Position numbers and translations under genes: made by a program. Under the pieces are notes generated by a model. It was given only the letters and a program-made list of their open reading frames with translations, was not told where the DNA came from and did not search any database. Below are positions 1 through 7,462 of a stretch of 64,000 nt of DNA, one piece after another (the stretch's first letter is position 1; the number at the start of each line of letters is the position of its first letter). Source of the DNA: Helicobacter rappini. Lineage in GTDB: Bacteria; Campylobacterota; Campylobacteria; Campylobacterales; Helicobacteraceae. The DNA is taken from positions 1-64,000 of the forward strand of contig NZ_FZPK01000017.1 of NCBI RefSeq assembly GCF_900198625.1. Reading direction: 5' to 3'.

Positions 1-16
1 GTTGAAAAGTTAAACT

Positions 17-160
17 TTAATCTAAAAGATTAAAAATCTCATCTTCATTAAAAGCAGAGTTAATTCGCCCATCGCGACTTTGTTGGCTTAAATGTAGATT
101 TTGCTGTTGTAAAAATTCCACAATTTCTTCAAGTTTCTTGGGTAAAGTTTTATTCCCTTT
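17..160 (-). pseudogene. Possible remnant of a restriction-endonuclease-like gene
   Basis: Just downstream of ilvD on the same strand, a frame different from ilvD stays open and ends at a TAA at 17-19. It reads roughly LEEIVEFL, then SRDGRINSAFNEDE, then IFNLLD. A pattern of 'R-x-GRINSA-x-NE-x-x-I' is reminiscent of the N-terminal part of some type II restriction enzymes, but this is pattern memory only. No good start codon or ribosome site is visible and the frame closes after about 45 residues, so if it is real it is a broken fragment. It could also be chance coding. Confidence 0.2.
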
Positions 161-2286
161 TACAACTCCGTCTTTAAAACCGCGCCATTTGCAGCGTTGC
201 TTACAAGTAGTGAGTAGCGTTTAAGCCATTTGCTTGTTATCTCTTTTTTGATTGGCTTCCATTTTGCCTTTCTAGATTCTAGAATCTTAGAATCTACTTT
301 TAGCTCCAAGCTCCCACGCGAGACAGAAATCTCTATAATATCGCCATCTTCAATAAGTGCGATAAGCCCTCCTTCAGCAGCCTCTGGGCTTATATGCCCG
401 ATACAAGCCCCCCTTGTCGCCCCGCTAAATCGCCCATCGGTGATGAGTGCCACGCTTTCGCCTAAGCCCATTCCCATAATAAGACTTGTGGGGCTTAGCA
501 TTTCTTGCATTCCCGGTCCCCCCTTTGGTCCTTCATAGCGGATAACTACGACGCTTCCAGCCTTTACCTTGCCCCCTGCAATGCCCTTAATCGCTTCATC
601 TTGGGAGTTGAAGCAAATTGCTTTACCGCTAAATTCTTTCATAGATTCTGCTACTGCTGCGACTTTTAGCACCGCCCCTTGCTCGCACAAATTGCCAAAA
701 AGGATTTTTAATCCGCCAACTTGTGAGTAGGCGTTGTCATTATGGCGGATAATTTCGGGGTCTCTAATATTTGCGTTTGCTATGCGTTGCCCCAAAGTCT
801 CCCCTGTAATTGTGAGAGCGTCTAAATACAAGCTTTGCGTTGTCTCTTTGGTGCTGCTGGAATTTACCACCATAGAATCTAGTCCTACAATTGCATTAAA
901 CTGCTCTTTATTTGTTTTAAAATATGTGCCTTGTATGGTGTCTCCATACTTATCAAAAAAACCATAACTTTCTTTGTAATATTTTTTTATTTCCAAACTT
1001 ACATCGTTTATGTCTATATTTAAGTCATTGATGTGTTGCAGAGTGATTAAATCCTCTGTATTCTCTATTATCTCAAAAATACCATCAAATTTTTGCTGAC
1101 CAAAGGCATAGGTTAGAATCTTATCGCCTTTTTTCATTTCTTCTAAGCATTTTCCATACTTTCTTATATTTCCACTCTCATTATATTTATCCCACTCCCA
1201 TTTTCCACTTATTCTCAATCGTGCGTCTTCTTCATTGTTGTAATAACCTGCAATCCAATAATCCACTGCATTGCCACGCTTAGAAATCTCATTCATCACT
1301 GCCGACACTCCCCCTGCTCGGTTAATATCTTCCATATGGATTGTGCTAAGAGCCGGGGCGATTTTAGCGATATGTGCGACATTTGCAGCGATGTTATTGA
1401 TAGATTCTAGGTTGAAATCCACTTCCGCTTCTTTGGCAATCGCTAACATATGTAAAATCGTATTTGTGCTGCCCCCCATTGCCATATCCACGACAAAGGC
1501 GTTATGCACGGCTTTTGCGTTCAAAATATTGCGGAATCTAAATTTTTCACTTAGGCTAGAATCTAGGGCAATCTCTACAATGCGTCTAGCCCCCTGCCTT
1601 AGCAGCTCTTCTCGCTCTGGTGTAAGAGCTGGAATCGTGCCATTGCCAGGCAACGCCACGCCCATAGCTTCACACAGCGTATTCATAGAGTTTGCTGTAA
1701 ACATTCCGCTACAACTCCCCCCACTAGGACAGGCTTGACACTCTATCTCGTGTAATCTTTTTTCATCAATTTTGCCGCTTTCATACGCCCCCACCGCTTC
1801 AAAAGCGGAGTTTAAATCAAGTATTGTGCCATCTTCTAGTCGCCCCGCTTTCATAGGACCACCGCTCACAAAGATAGTCGGCACATTCACACGCAACGCC
1901 CCCATAAGCATTCCGGGCACGATTTTATCGCAGTTTGGCAGGCAAATCATCGCATCTAATGCGTGGGCGTTCATCACAGATTCTATACAATCAGCAATCA
2001 GCTCTCGACTTGGCAGAGAGTAGAGCATACCGCTATGCCCCATAGCGATGCCATCATCTACGCCGATAGTGTTAAACTCAAAAGGCACGCCCCCTGCCTT
2101 GCGGATTTCATCTTTGACAATCTCGGCATATTTGTTTAGGAAAAAATGCCCCGGAATGATGTCAATATAGCTATTTGCCACGCCGATAAAGGGCTTGCTA
2201 AAATCCTCATCTTTTAGCCCTGTTGCCCTTAGCAAACTTCTGTGTGGGGCGCGATTATGTCCCTTTTTTACAATATCACTTCGCAT
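160..2286 (-). CDS. ilvD: Dihydroxy-acid dehydratase with an internal inserted domain
   Basis: This enzyme dehydrates 2,3-dihydroxy-3-methyl acids in isoleucine and valine synthesis. Conserved IlvD sequence covers both ends: an N terminus beginning [10 protein letters not shown], the iron-sulfur cysteines C119 (NCDK) and C186/C192 (CPSGGSC), and the C-terminal [15 protein letters not shown] and GRFSGATRG blocks. The protein is 708 residues, whereas the family is usually about 560. The excess is one in-frame block at about residues 340-482 (about 838-1270), placed between EISKRG and [11 protein letters not shown], which are adjacent in Campylobacter-type IlvD. A ribosome site (AAGGAG) lies upstream of the ATG. 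The function call is secure; whether the enlarged enzyme is active is not known. Confidence 0.95.
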   Translation of the reverse strand: MRSDIVKKGHNRAPHRSLLRATGLKDEDFSKPFIGVANSYIDIIPGHFFLNKYAEIVKDEIRKAGGVPFEFNTIGVDDGIAMGHSGMLYSLPSRELIADCIESVMNAHALDAMICLPNCDKIVPGMLMGALRVNVPTIFVSGGPMKAGRLEDGTILDLNSAFEAVGAYESGKIDEKRLHEIECQACPSGGSCSGMFTANSMNTLCEAMGVALPGNGTIPALTPEREELLRQGARRIVEIALDSSLSEKFRFRNILNAKAVHNAFVVDMAMGGSTNTILHMLAIAKEAEVDFNLESINNIAANVAHIAKIAPALSTIHMEDINRAGGVSAVMNEISKRGNAVDYWIAGYYNNEEDARLRISGKWEWDKYNESGNIRKYGKCLEEMKKGDKILTYAFGQQKFDGIFEIIENTEDLITLQHINDLNIDINDVSLEIKKYYKESYGFFDKYGDTIQGTYFKTNKEQFNAIVGLDSMVVNSSSTKETTQSLYLDALTITGETLGQRIANANIRDPEIIRHNDNAYSQVGGLKILFGNLCEQGAVLKVAAVAESMKEFSGKAICFNSQDEAIKGIAGGKVKAGSVVVIRYEGPKGGPGMQEMLSPTSLIMGMGLGESVALITDGRFSGATRGACIGHISPEAAEGGLIALIEDGDIIEISVSRGSLELKVDSKILESRKAKWKPIKKEITSKWLKRYSLLVSNAANGAVLKTEL
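838..1270 (-). other. Inserted PUA/EVE-like domain inside IlvD
   Basis: About 143 residues interrupt IlvD at what should be the linker between its N-terminal and C-terminal domains. The block starts near VDYWIAGYY, continues with [26 protein letters not shown] and [11 protein letters not shown], and ends before LYLDAL. The order W-I-A-G, then '[10 protein letters not shown]...fdGifEI', then 'GTyFKitkEqF' resembles PUA-like/EVE-type small domains seen in nucleic-acid and restriction proteins. This is pattern recognition only. The block is AT-richer than flanking ilvD and keeps the frame. It has no intein-like Cys/Ser start or HN end. Confidence 0.6.
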
Positions 2287-2313
2287 AGAATCTCCTTAAG
2301 TAATCTCTGCGAC

Positions 2314-2319
2314 ATTGTA
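2314..2319 (-). promoter_or_regulatory. Candidate -10 box of ilvD
   Basis: On the reverse strand this reads TACAAT within TGCTACAATG, about 28 bases upstream of the ilvD ATG, leaving a very short leader with AAGGAG. The spacing fits a housekeeping sigma-80 promoter. Confidence 0.45.
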
Positions 2320-2383
2320 GCATTAAAGCGTGATTGTGAAGTGTATGTGAGAACATTTCTATAAGAATTCCTATAAATTTAGC

Positions 2384-2389
2384 TATAAT
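2384..2389 (+). promoter_or_regulatory. Candidate -10 box of the LprI-like gene
   Basis: TATAAT within AGCTATAATGC lies 35 bases upstream of the start codon. It is divergent from the ilvD promoter, so the two genes share a regulatory gap of about 140 bases. Confidence 0.5.
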
Positions 2390-2423
2390 GCAAAGCTACA
2401 AATAGATTCTAAGGGGAGTTGTA

Positions 2424-3596
2424 ATGTATAAGATACTAGCAAAATGTTTGGTGATAGTTGTGTTATGTAGTGGAGTTAGCACAGCTGATATAGTGGAGCC
2501 ACGCAATTTTATTAGCAGAAATGCTGATAGTTTTTCTAAAGGCAGTGAGTGGGAGGGCGTATGGGGAGAGGTGAGCCTGTGCGATCCACTTAATAAAATC
2601 GGCTGGTGCTATAAGCAAAGTGCGTTACAAATCTATGACTGCTACCAAGTAAATGAATATAATTATGAAGATAAAAGTGCGGTATGCACGCTTGGTTTAG
2701 CAATGCGTCAAATTCTTGACCCCGCTCAGCCTACCGAACATCTCATTTGTGATAGTGGGGCGTTCCCGGGTGAAGTGGAGATTCTCATAAATGGCAATAA
2801 GGCAGAGCCTCTAAATCAGATAGAGTATTTTGATCTTGTGTGTGGCCATACAGAAGGAGCAGAGCGGATCAAGTGTGAGAAAAATATGAGATTTACTCTT
2901 AGCAAAGATTCTAAAGGGATTTATTTTCACTCTAGTAAGGGGTTAGATTCTAGCACTTGTGAGACGCCAAGTGATGAGAGTAGGGCAGGCACTCTAAGTG
3001 GAATCTATCCGCGATTTAGAGGGAGCTTTGATTGTGAGAAGCAGGGTTTGAGTAAGATTGAAAAAGGCATTTGCAATAGCTTTTATACTCTGCGTGATGA
3101 TGTGAGCTTAAATGCGATGTTTGAATATGCGATGGATTTTGCGTGGAGCAATGAGCAGAGATCTAGGCTTAAAAAAGAGCAACTACAATGGCTAAAAGAG
3201 CGTAATATGAAATGTGTTAAGGCAAAAGATGGCGAAGAGCTTTTAACCTGTTTGTATCAAGCGATAAATCATCGTATAAAAGAATTGCACGAAACAATAG
3301 ATAAATCACAGCAAGTAACGCTAGAGCTAGTAAGCCAGATAGGTGCGGTAAAAATCTATGAAAATCCAAGCCTAAAATCCCCTGTGCTTTATACAAAGAT
3401 TCTAAATAGTGAGGGGGAAAATGCAAGAAGGGACTATGGGGCGATACTACTTGCACCAAAATCTATTAATGGTTTTACAAAGATTATGTTAATGGAGTTT
3501 TCAAAGGATACAAATCCTAATGGTAATGCCATTGTAGGCTATGTGCAAAATGCTAATGTGAAAAGGGATAAGGAGCAAGAGAGTGCGTTGAGATAA
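2424..3596 (+). CDS. Secreted protein with an LprI-type (DUF1311) domain
   Basis: The 390-residue protein starts with a signal peptide (residues 1-21, hydrophobic core VIVVLCSGVSTA). It has a cysteine-rich middle section and, at about residues 197-290, a stretch like the lysozyme-inhibitor LprI N-terminal domain: FDCEKQGLSKIEKGIC, then an acidic helical part, then LKKEQLQWLKERN and a final cysteine-containing helix. The last 90 residues resemble a small beta domain (VKIYENPSLKSPV). It is probably periplasmic. The start is supported by AAGGGGAG just upstream. LprI-domain proteins in other bacteria can inhibit host lysozyme, but many have no known role, so no activity is assigned. Confidence 0.7.
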   Translation: MYKILAKCLVIVVLCSGVSTADIVEPRNFISRNADSFSKGSEWEGVWGEVSLCDPLNKIGWCYKQSALQIYDCYQVNEYNYEDKSAVCTLGLAMRQILDPAQPTEHLICDSGAFPGEVEILINGNKAEPLNQIEYFDLVCGHTEGAERIKCEKNMRFTLSKDSKGIYFHSSKGLDSSTCETPSDESRAGTLSGIYPRFRGSFDCEKQGLSKIEKGICNSFYTLRDDVSLNAMFEYAMDFAWSNEQRSRLKKEQLQWLKERNMKCVKAKDGEELLTCLYQAINHRIKELHETIDKSQQVTLELVSQIGAVKIYENPSLKSPVLYTKILNSEGENARRDYGAILLAPKSINGFTKIMLMEFSKDTNPNGNAIVGYVQNANVKRDKEQESALR

Positions 3597-3697
3597 GCGG
3601 AGTGGTGGCAAAAATAATAGTGATTCAAATGCTAATATTTGTTATGAATAAACTTGTAGAATCTAGCTAACACCAATAAAAGACATAAGGAGTGAAA

Positions 3698-4981
3698 GTG
3701 TCATTACAAAATCTTTGTGCGCAAAGGGAATTATTTCTTGCACAATATGCAGATATGGAAAAACCTATCCAAACTTTGCGTGAGTTGTGTAAAGATAATA
3801 ATGAAAAGCTTGAGATTATTGAGAGTTTTGATAAGTATATGAGGCAAAAATATGAAATCTTTGCTGATTTGCAAGATATAGATAATAAAAGGCAAAAAAT
3901 TGATGAGCTTAATAGGCAAATACATTACGCTGTGTGTGCGATATTGCAAAATATCAAAAAGGAATCGCAGACAACGAAAGATACATTAGAGATGACAATA
4001 AGATATTTGCGGGAATTGCAGATTCGTTATGATACGCAAGAATTTATTGAGTCGCTTAAAGGTGTGGGAAAATATGTAGGCAAACATTTATCTTTGCTTA
4101 TTTGGATTCCAATTGTTATTGGAGCATTGATTTTGATGTTTTATTTTGCTTTTAATGCTCAATATTTACCAACTATCAGCAAAGATAGTGTGCTGTATTA
4201 TGCTTTTGCTACGACTATTTTGGGTGTTTTTATTGCTTTTGTGATGGGTATATTTTTTCTTTATCCTATCTATGCTATTCATCTTATATTTTATGATAAG
4301 CCAAGACTAGAAAAATGGGCAAGTATGGCTTTTGGGGTTATTGCTATATTGCCAACATTTGGTTTGTTTGTGTTTATATTGCTTTATTTATTTGATATTC
4401 AACTAAATTACTCACTTTTTGCCCTTGTATTGTGTCTTATTCCTTGTGTTTTGCTGATGTATTATTTTGGTTTTAAAAATATAATATTGCTTGTTATATT
4501 GTATTTTATGTTAATGCTGAATTATCTTATGATAGTGAGTTGGATCATTGCATTTGATCCTACTATGGAACCCAAAGATTTTATTGGGCTTTCTGTTTTG
4601 ATTGTTTTGTTATTTGCGTTTTGTGTGGGGGCTTTGGCATCTACTCATTTTAATTTGGTAAAGCTTTCATTTCTAATTGGCATTTTATGCCTAGTAGTTA
4701 TACCTTTTTTGTTAAGCTCCTTTATTGTAAGCAAATTCCACATAGGCAACTACACAGCAAAAGAGCTTATTTTCACACAAGAAGCTGAAAAATCCATTGC
4801 TCCATGTCAGCCGACATATAATGCAAACAACACACTTGCAATTTCTAATGTAAAGGTTATTTCTTCGCTTGGAGAGTATATACTCTTTGAATGCAACGGC
4901 ATAGAAGGTCGCCGAAAAGTCCCAATGCGATTTTTGGTAGGGGAAATGTTACAATCAAATGCAGACAAAGATAAAAAGTAG
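3698..4981 (+). CDS. Multi-spanning inner-membrane protein of unknown function
   Basis: About 427 residues. The first 120 or so are hydrophilic and helical, with coiled-coil character. About seven or eight hydrophobic segments follow, then a C-terminal soluble part of about 70 residues with two cysteines. The GTG at 3698 is preferred because AAGGAG (3687-3692) lies five bases before it; the GTG at 3692 overlaps that ribosome site. I recognise no family. It follows the LprI-like gene on the same strand with about 100 bases between and may be co-transcribed. Confidence 0.7.
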   Translation: MSLQNLCAQRELFLAQYADMEKPIQTLRELCKDNNEKLEIIESFDKYMRQKYEIFADLQDIDNKRQKIDELNRQIHYAVCAILQNIKKESQTTKDTLEMTIRYLRELQIRYDTQEFIESLKGVGKYVGKHLSLLIWIPIVIGALILMFYFAFNAQYLPTISKDSVLYYAFATTILGVFIAFVMGIFFLYPIYAIHLIFYDKPRLEKWASMAFGVIAILPTFGLFVFILLYLFDIQLNYSLFALVLCLIPCVLLMYYFGFKNIILLVILYFMLMLNYLMIVSWIIAFDPTMEPKDFIGLSVLIVLLFAFCVGALASTHFNLVKLSFLIGILCLVVIPFLLSSFIVSKFHIGNYTAKELIFTQEAEKSIAPCQPTYNANNTLAISNVKVISSLGEYILFECNGIEGRRKVPMRFLVGEMLQSNADKDKK

Positions 4982-4999
4982 ATTCAATAAAAAAATCAA

Positions 5000-5023
5000 T
5001 AATGGGCTTATGATAGCCCATTA
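5000..5023 (-). terminator. Hairpin with flanking A/T tract, likely terminator
   Basis: A perfect 9-bp stem (TAATGGGCT / AGCCCATTA) with a 6-base loop lies 19 bases after the membrane-protein stop codon. The T-rich run (ATTTTTTTA) follows on the reverse strand, so as an intrinsic terminator it reads better for reverse-strand transcripts arriving from rimM. It may also serve the forward gene. Confidence 0.4.
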
Positions 5024-5079
5024 GTAAGCCGACTTCATTGCTGTGTTTGGATAGGGCAATAATGATTCTAGAATCCTTA

Positions 5080-5102
5080 ATACATATACCCCCTATATGT
5101 AT
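5080..5102. promoter_or_regulatory. Inverted repeat, possible metal-repressor operator
   Basis: ATACATATA, CCCCC, TATATGTAT forms a perfect 9-bp inverted repeat around five Cs, about 60 bases upstream of the broken metal ATPase. The core ATACCCCCTATA recalls CsoR-type copper or persulfide operators, but no regulator gene is present nearby. It could equally be a simple hairpin. Confidence 0.3.
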
Positions 5103-5164
5103 ATTTACAAATATGTGGAATAATGCCTAAAAATTGACACCACGATATAAAAAAGGCATTGCAA

Positions 5165-5686
5165 ATGGATAGGCAAACAACACTAGCACAGCATACGACT
5201 CAAGCATTTTTAGCGGACAATGAAACTTTAACACAGGATAGCACTTTAGCAAACCCTACATATAAAGACTATACGCTTTCAATCTCTGGGCTTGATTGCC
5301 CAAGCTGTGCTTCACGCATAGAAGATTCCCTAAACGCCCTGCCGCAAGTGAGTAAAGCAAATGTTGATTTTAGCACTAACACACTTTATCTTTCAACAAG
5401 TGATTTAAGCCTTGCTAAATCCACAATTTACGCCATTGAGCCACAAGCTAGGCTTACTTCGCCCCAAGATTCTATAAGCATAGATTCTACACAAGATTCC
5501 ACGCAAACGCCACAACCACAAAAGGGCTTTGTATTTTTAGAATCTGTGTTTATATTCACGCTTATAGGGATTTTTGGCTTATGTATGGGGGTGTTGCACT
5601 TGACAACTTTTGGGGAGAGTAATGCCCCTTATGTGTATGGAGTTTTAGCTCTTTTGTATCTCATTGCCGGAAAGCCTATTTTTTAA
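5165..5686 (+). pseudogene. N-terminal fragment of a heavy-metal P-type ATPase (CadA/ZntA type)
   Basis: The 173-residue reading frame holds an HMA metal-binding domain (about residues 38-80, with the motif GLDCPSCASRIE), a serine/threonine-rich linker rich in QDS, and then the first membrane hairpin (FIFTLIGIFGLCMGV and YGVLALLYLIAGKPIF). It stops exactly where a full CadA/ZntA would go on to the remaining membrane segments, the CPC motif and the ATP-binding domain. None of those are found in the 340 bases that follow. The ATG at 5165 follows an A/G-rich site. It is best read as a truncated gene, though a short metal-binding membrane protein could still be made. Confidence 0.7.
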
Positions 5687-6026
5687 ACATGCTCAATAGA
5701 GTTTTTTGGATATTTTACGCAGCAATTTATAAAACGGACACATAAAAATTGGCTTCTACACAGCATTCAGGACTTTTATTTCCCAATTAGCCCTATTAGT
5801 TTAGGAGTCAACGCGATAAGCTAACATTATCATCTCTCTTTAGCATTTTTCTGCCACATACTTCATTTTATTTTGCTACCACATTTGCCCAATCTAAAAA
5901 TAACATAATTTTAACACCACTAACCCACTTTAATCACGCTTGATTGCCATAGTGATACAAACATTGATGATACTGGTGAGACCATTCTTAGCAAGATAAT
6001 CCTCTCAATCTTGTTCAAATTAAAAT
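5687..6026. other. Gene-free stretch after the ATPase fragment
   Basis: These 340 bases between the ATPase fragment and convergent rimM carry no convincing gene, tRNA or strong hairpin. I could not find the missing CadA motifs in any frame. It is probably decayed sequence left by a deletion. Confidence 0.5.
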
Positions 6027-6689
6027 TCAAGCCATGCGTAAAAAGCGTGCGTCTTTTGTGATTATTTGTCTATTTTCTAAATCAACTGAAAGCACATAGC
6101 GGTCAATATAAGGTATCAAAAAATGCTTATCAAGCACGAGATAATGTGTATTTGCTATCTCTTGTATGTCTTTTACAATGCCAAGATTTATGCCATCCTC
6201 CACTACGCACATGCCGATAATATCAAAGTAGAAAAACTCATCTTTTTCTAGCGTGCATAGCTCTCTTGTATCATCAAGTGTGCTATAAAAAAGCATATTG
6301 CATAAAAGTTCTGCTTCTTCGCGTCTTATGATTTCTTTAAATTCTACAAGCTTTTTTGTGGAATGAAAAGTTTTGAGTATTAGGGGCAAATATGCCCTTG
6401 TGTTCTCTTGTGTGGGGTTATGTTTTGTAGCTATTAAACCAGCCTTATTCTGCGTGTTGTTTGTGTTGTTAGAATTCAGCTTATTGTTAGAGAGAATAGT
6501 TGAGAGTTTATCCACATATTCTATATAAAATACATTATCACTTGCTAAAATCTCGGGAAAATCTGTTAATATCGTAGCACGAATACCGCCTTTTAATCCT
6601 ACGCTTCTACCAAACTTGCCGACAACAACCATATTTGATGGTGTGAAGTGCGGTAAAGATTCTATGTATTTTGCATGATTAAGGGGCAT
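6027..6689 (-). CDS. rimM: Ribosome maturation factor RimM
   Basis: RimM binds ribosomal protein S19 and helps 16S rRNA processing in 30S assembly. The N-terminal barrel begins VVVGKFGRSVGLKGGIRA, and the C-terminal PRC-barrel carries FYFDIIGMCVVEDG, YLVLDKHFLIPYIDRYV and the final RFL. At 220 residues it is longer than the usual 170-180 because of an asparagine-rich insert at about residues 65-105 (NNKLNSNNTNNTQN). It follows khpA by 12 bases in the rpsP operon. In many relatives trmD and rplS come next, but they are absent here. Confidence 0.92.
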   Translation of the reverse strand: MPLNHAKYIESLPHFTPSNMVVVGKFGRSVGLKGGIRATILTDFPEILASDNVFYIEYVDKLSTILSNNKLNSNNTNNTQNKAGLIATKHNPTQENTRAYLPLILKTFHSTKKLVEFKEIIRREEAELLCNMLFYSTLDDTRELCTLEKDEFFYFDIIGMCVVEDGINLGIVKDIQEIANTHYLVLDKHFLIPYIDRYVLSVDLENRQIITKDARFLRMA

Positions 6690-6701
6690 TAGAATCCAAA
6701 G

Positions 6702-7004
6702 TTATTGCGACTTTGCATTACCACATGGATTTGTGCTATCATGGGCTACGACTATAAGCTCGTATGAGACATTATCCTTTGCCTTACATGCAGAAACGAC
6801 ATTCTTCAAAGCACTTACCATTTTGCCATCTTTGCCTATTATCTTACCTATATCTTCGTTTGCAACTTGAATGCAAATCATATAGTCAGAATGTTTTCCT
6901 GCACTCGTGGTAATTGCCACATCATCTGGATATTTTACAATTTTCTTAACATATTTTTCTAAGAAGTCTTGCACAGAAAACTTTTGCATACTACTTACTG
7001 CCAT
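6702..7004 (-). CDS. khpA: KH-domain RNA-binding protein KhpA
   Basis: A 100-residue protein with one KH domain, including the GKIIGKDGKMVSAL loop (GxxG) and an N terminus of the KhpA/YlqC type (YVKKIVKYPDDVAI). KhpA binds RNA and often works with KhpB. It sits in its usual place between rpsP and rimM, starting four bases after the rpsP stop codon. An internal ATG at 6989 (MQKFSVQDF) is an alternative start. Confidence 0.9.
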   Translation of the reverse strand: MAVSSMQKFSVQDFLEKYVKKIVKYPDDVAITTSAGKHSDYMICIQVANEDIGKIIGKDGKMVSALKNVVSACKAKDNVSYELIVVAHDSTNPCGNAKSQ

Positions 7005-7008
7005 GTAA

Positions 7009-7236
7009 CTATTTGCTCAAAATTGCAACTCTTTCACTCATTTTTGCACCGACACTTTTCCAATATTCTAGTCGCTCTCTATCTAGCTTTACAACTGCTG
7101 GATTAGCCACAGGGTTATAAAAACCAATAGATTCAATCCAACCACCATCTCGTCTTTTTCTTGAATCTGTAACTACTATTCTATAAAATGGTTTTTTCTT
7201 ACGACCCATTCGTGTTAATCTAATTACTGTTGCCAT
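7009..7236 (-). CDS. rpsP: 30S ribosomal protein S16
   Basis: 75 residues, complete. The sequence begins [20 protein letters not shown] and contains [19 protein letters not shown], both typical of bS16. It is the first gene of the rpsP-khpA-rimM operon, with TAAGGA upstream of the ATG and a good -10 box at 7269-7274. Confidence 0.97.
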   Translation of the reverse strand: MATVIRLTRMGRKKKPFYRIVVTDSRKRRDGGWIESIGFYNPVANPAVVKLDRERLEYWKSVGAKMSERVAILSK

Positions 7237-7268
7237 TGTATTCCTTATAAATGAAAAAAATTTTCGCT

Positions 7269-7274
7269 ATTCTA
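7269..7274 (-). promoter_or_regulatory. Candidate -10 box of the rpsP operon
   Basis: Reverse-strand TAGAAT within TGTGATAGAATAG, an extended -10 pattern, lies about 35 bases upstream of the rpsP ATG. Confidence 0.5.
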
Positions 7275-7462
7275 TCACAAAACTATGAATTTTTATAAAT
7301 ATTTTCCCAAAATTAAACTCTTCTTTCCAAAATCTAAACCAGACATACTATGATAGTAAAAAGCAATCAAGCAAAATCAATAAACACACAAGGCAATAAG
7401 CAAGTAAAACAATGCTAAAATTTTTTATTGTAAAATTCATTTATTAAAGATAAAGGCAGAAT

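Noticed and set aside
838-1270. Intein as an explanation of the IlvD insert
   Set aside because: No Cys/Ser/Thr at the first position, no HN end and no splicing blocks; the length is also short for an intein.
1271-2023. Long open frames antisense to ilvD
   Set aside because: Mirror frames of a strongly conserved gene; no ribosome site or plausible protein.
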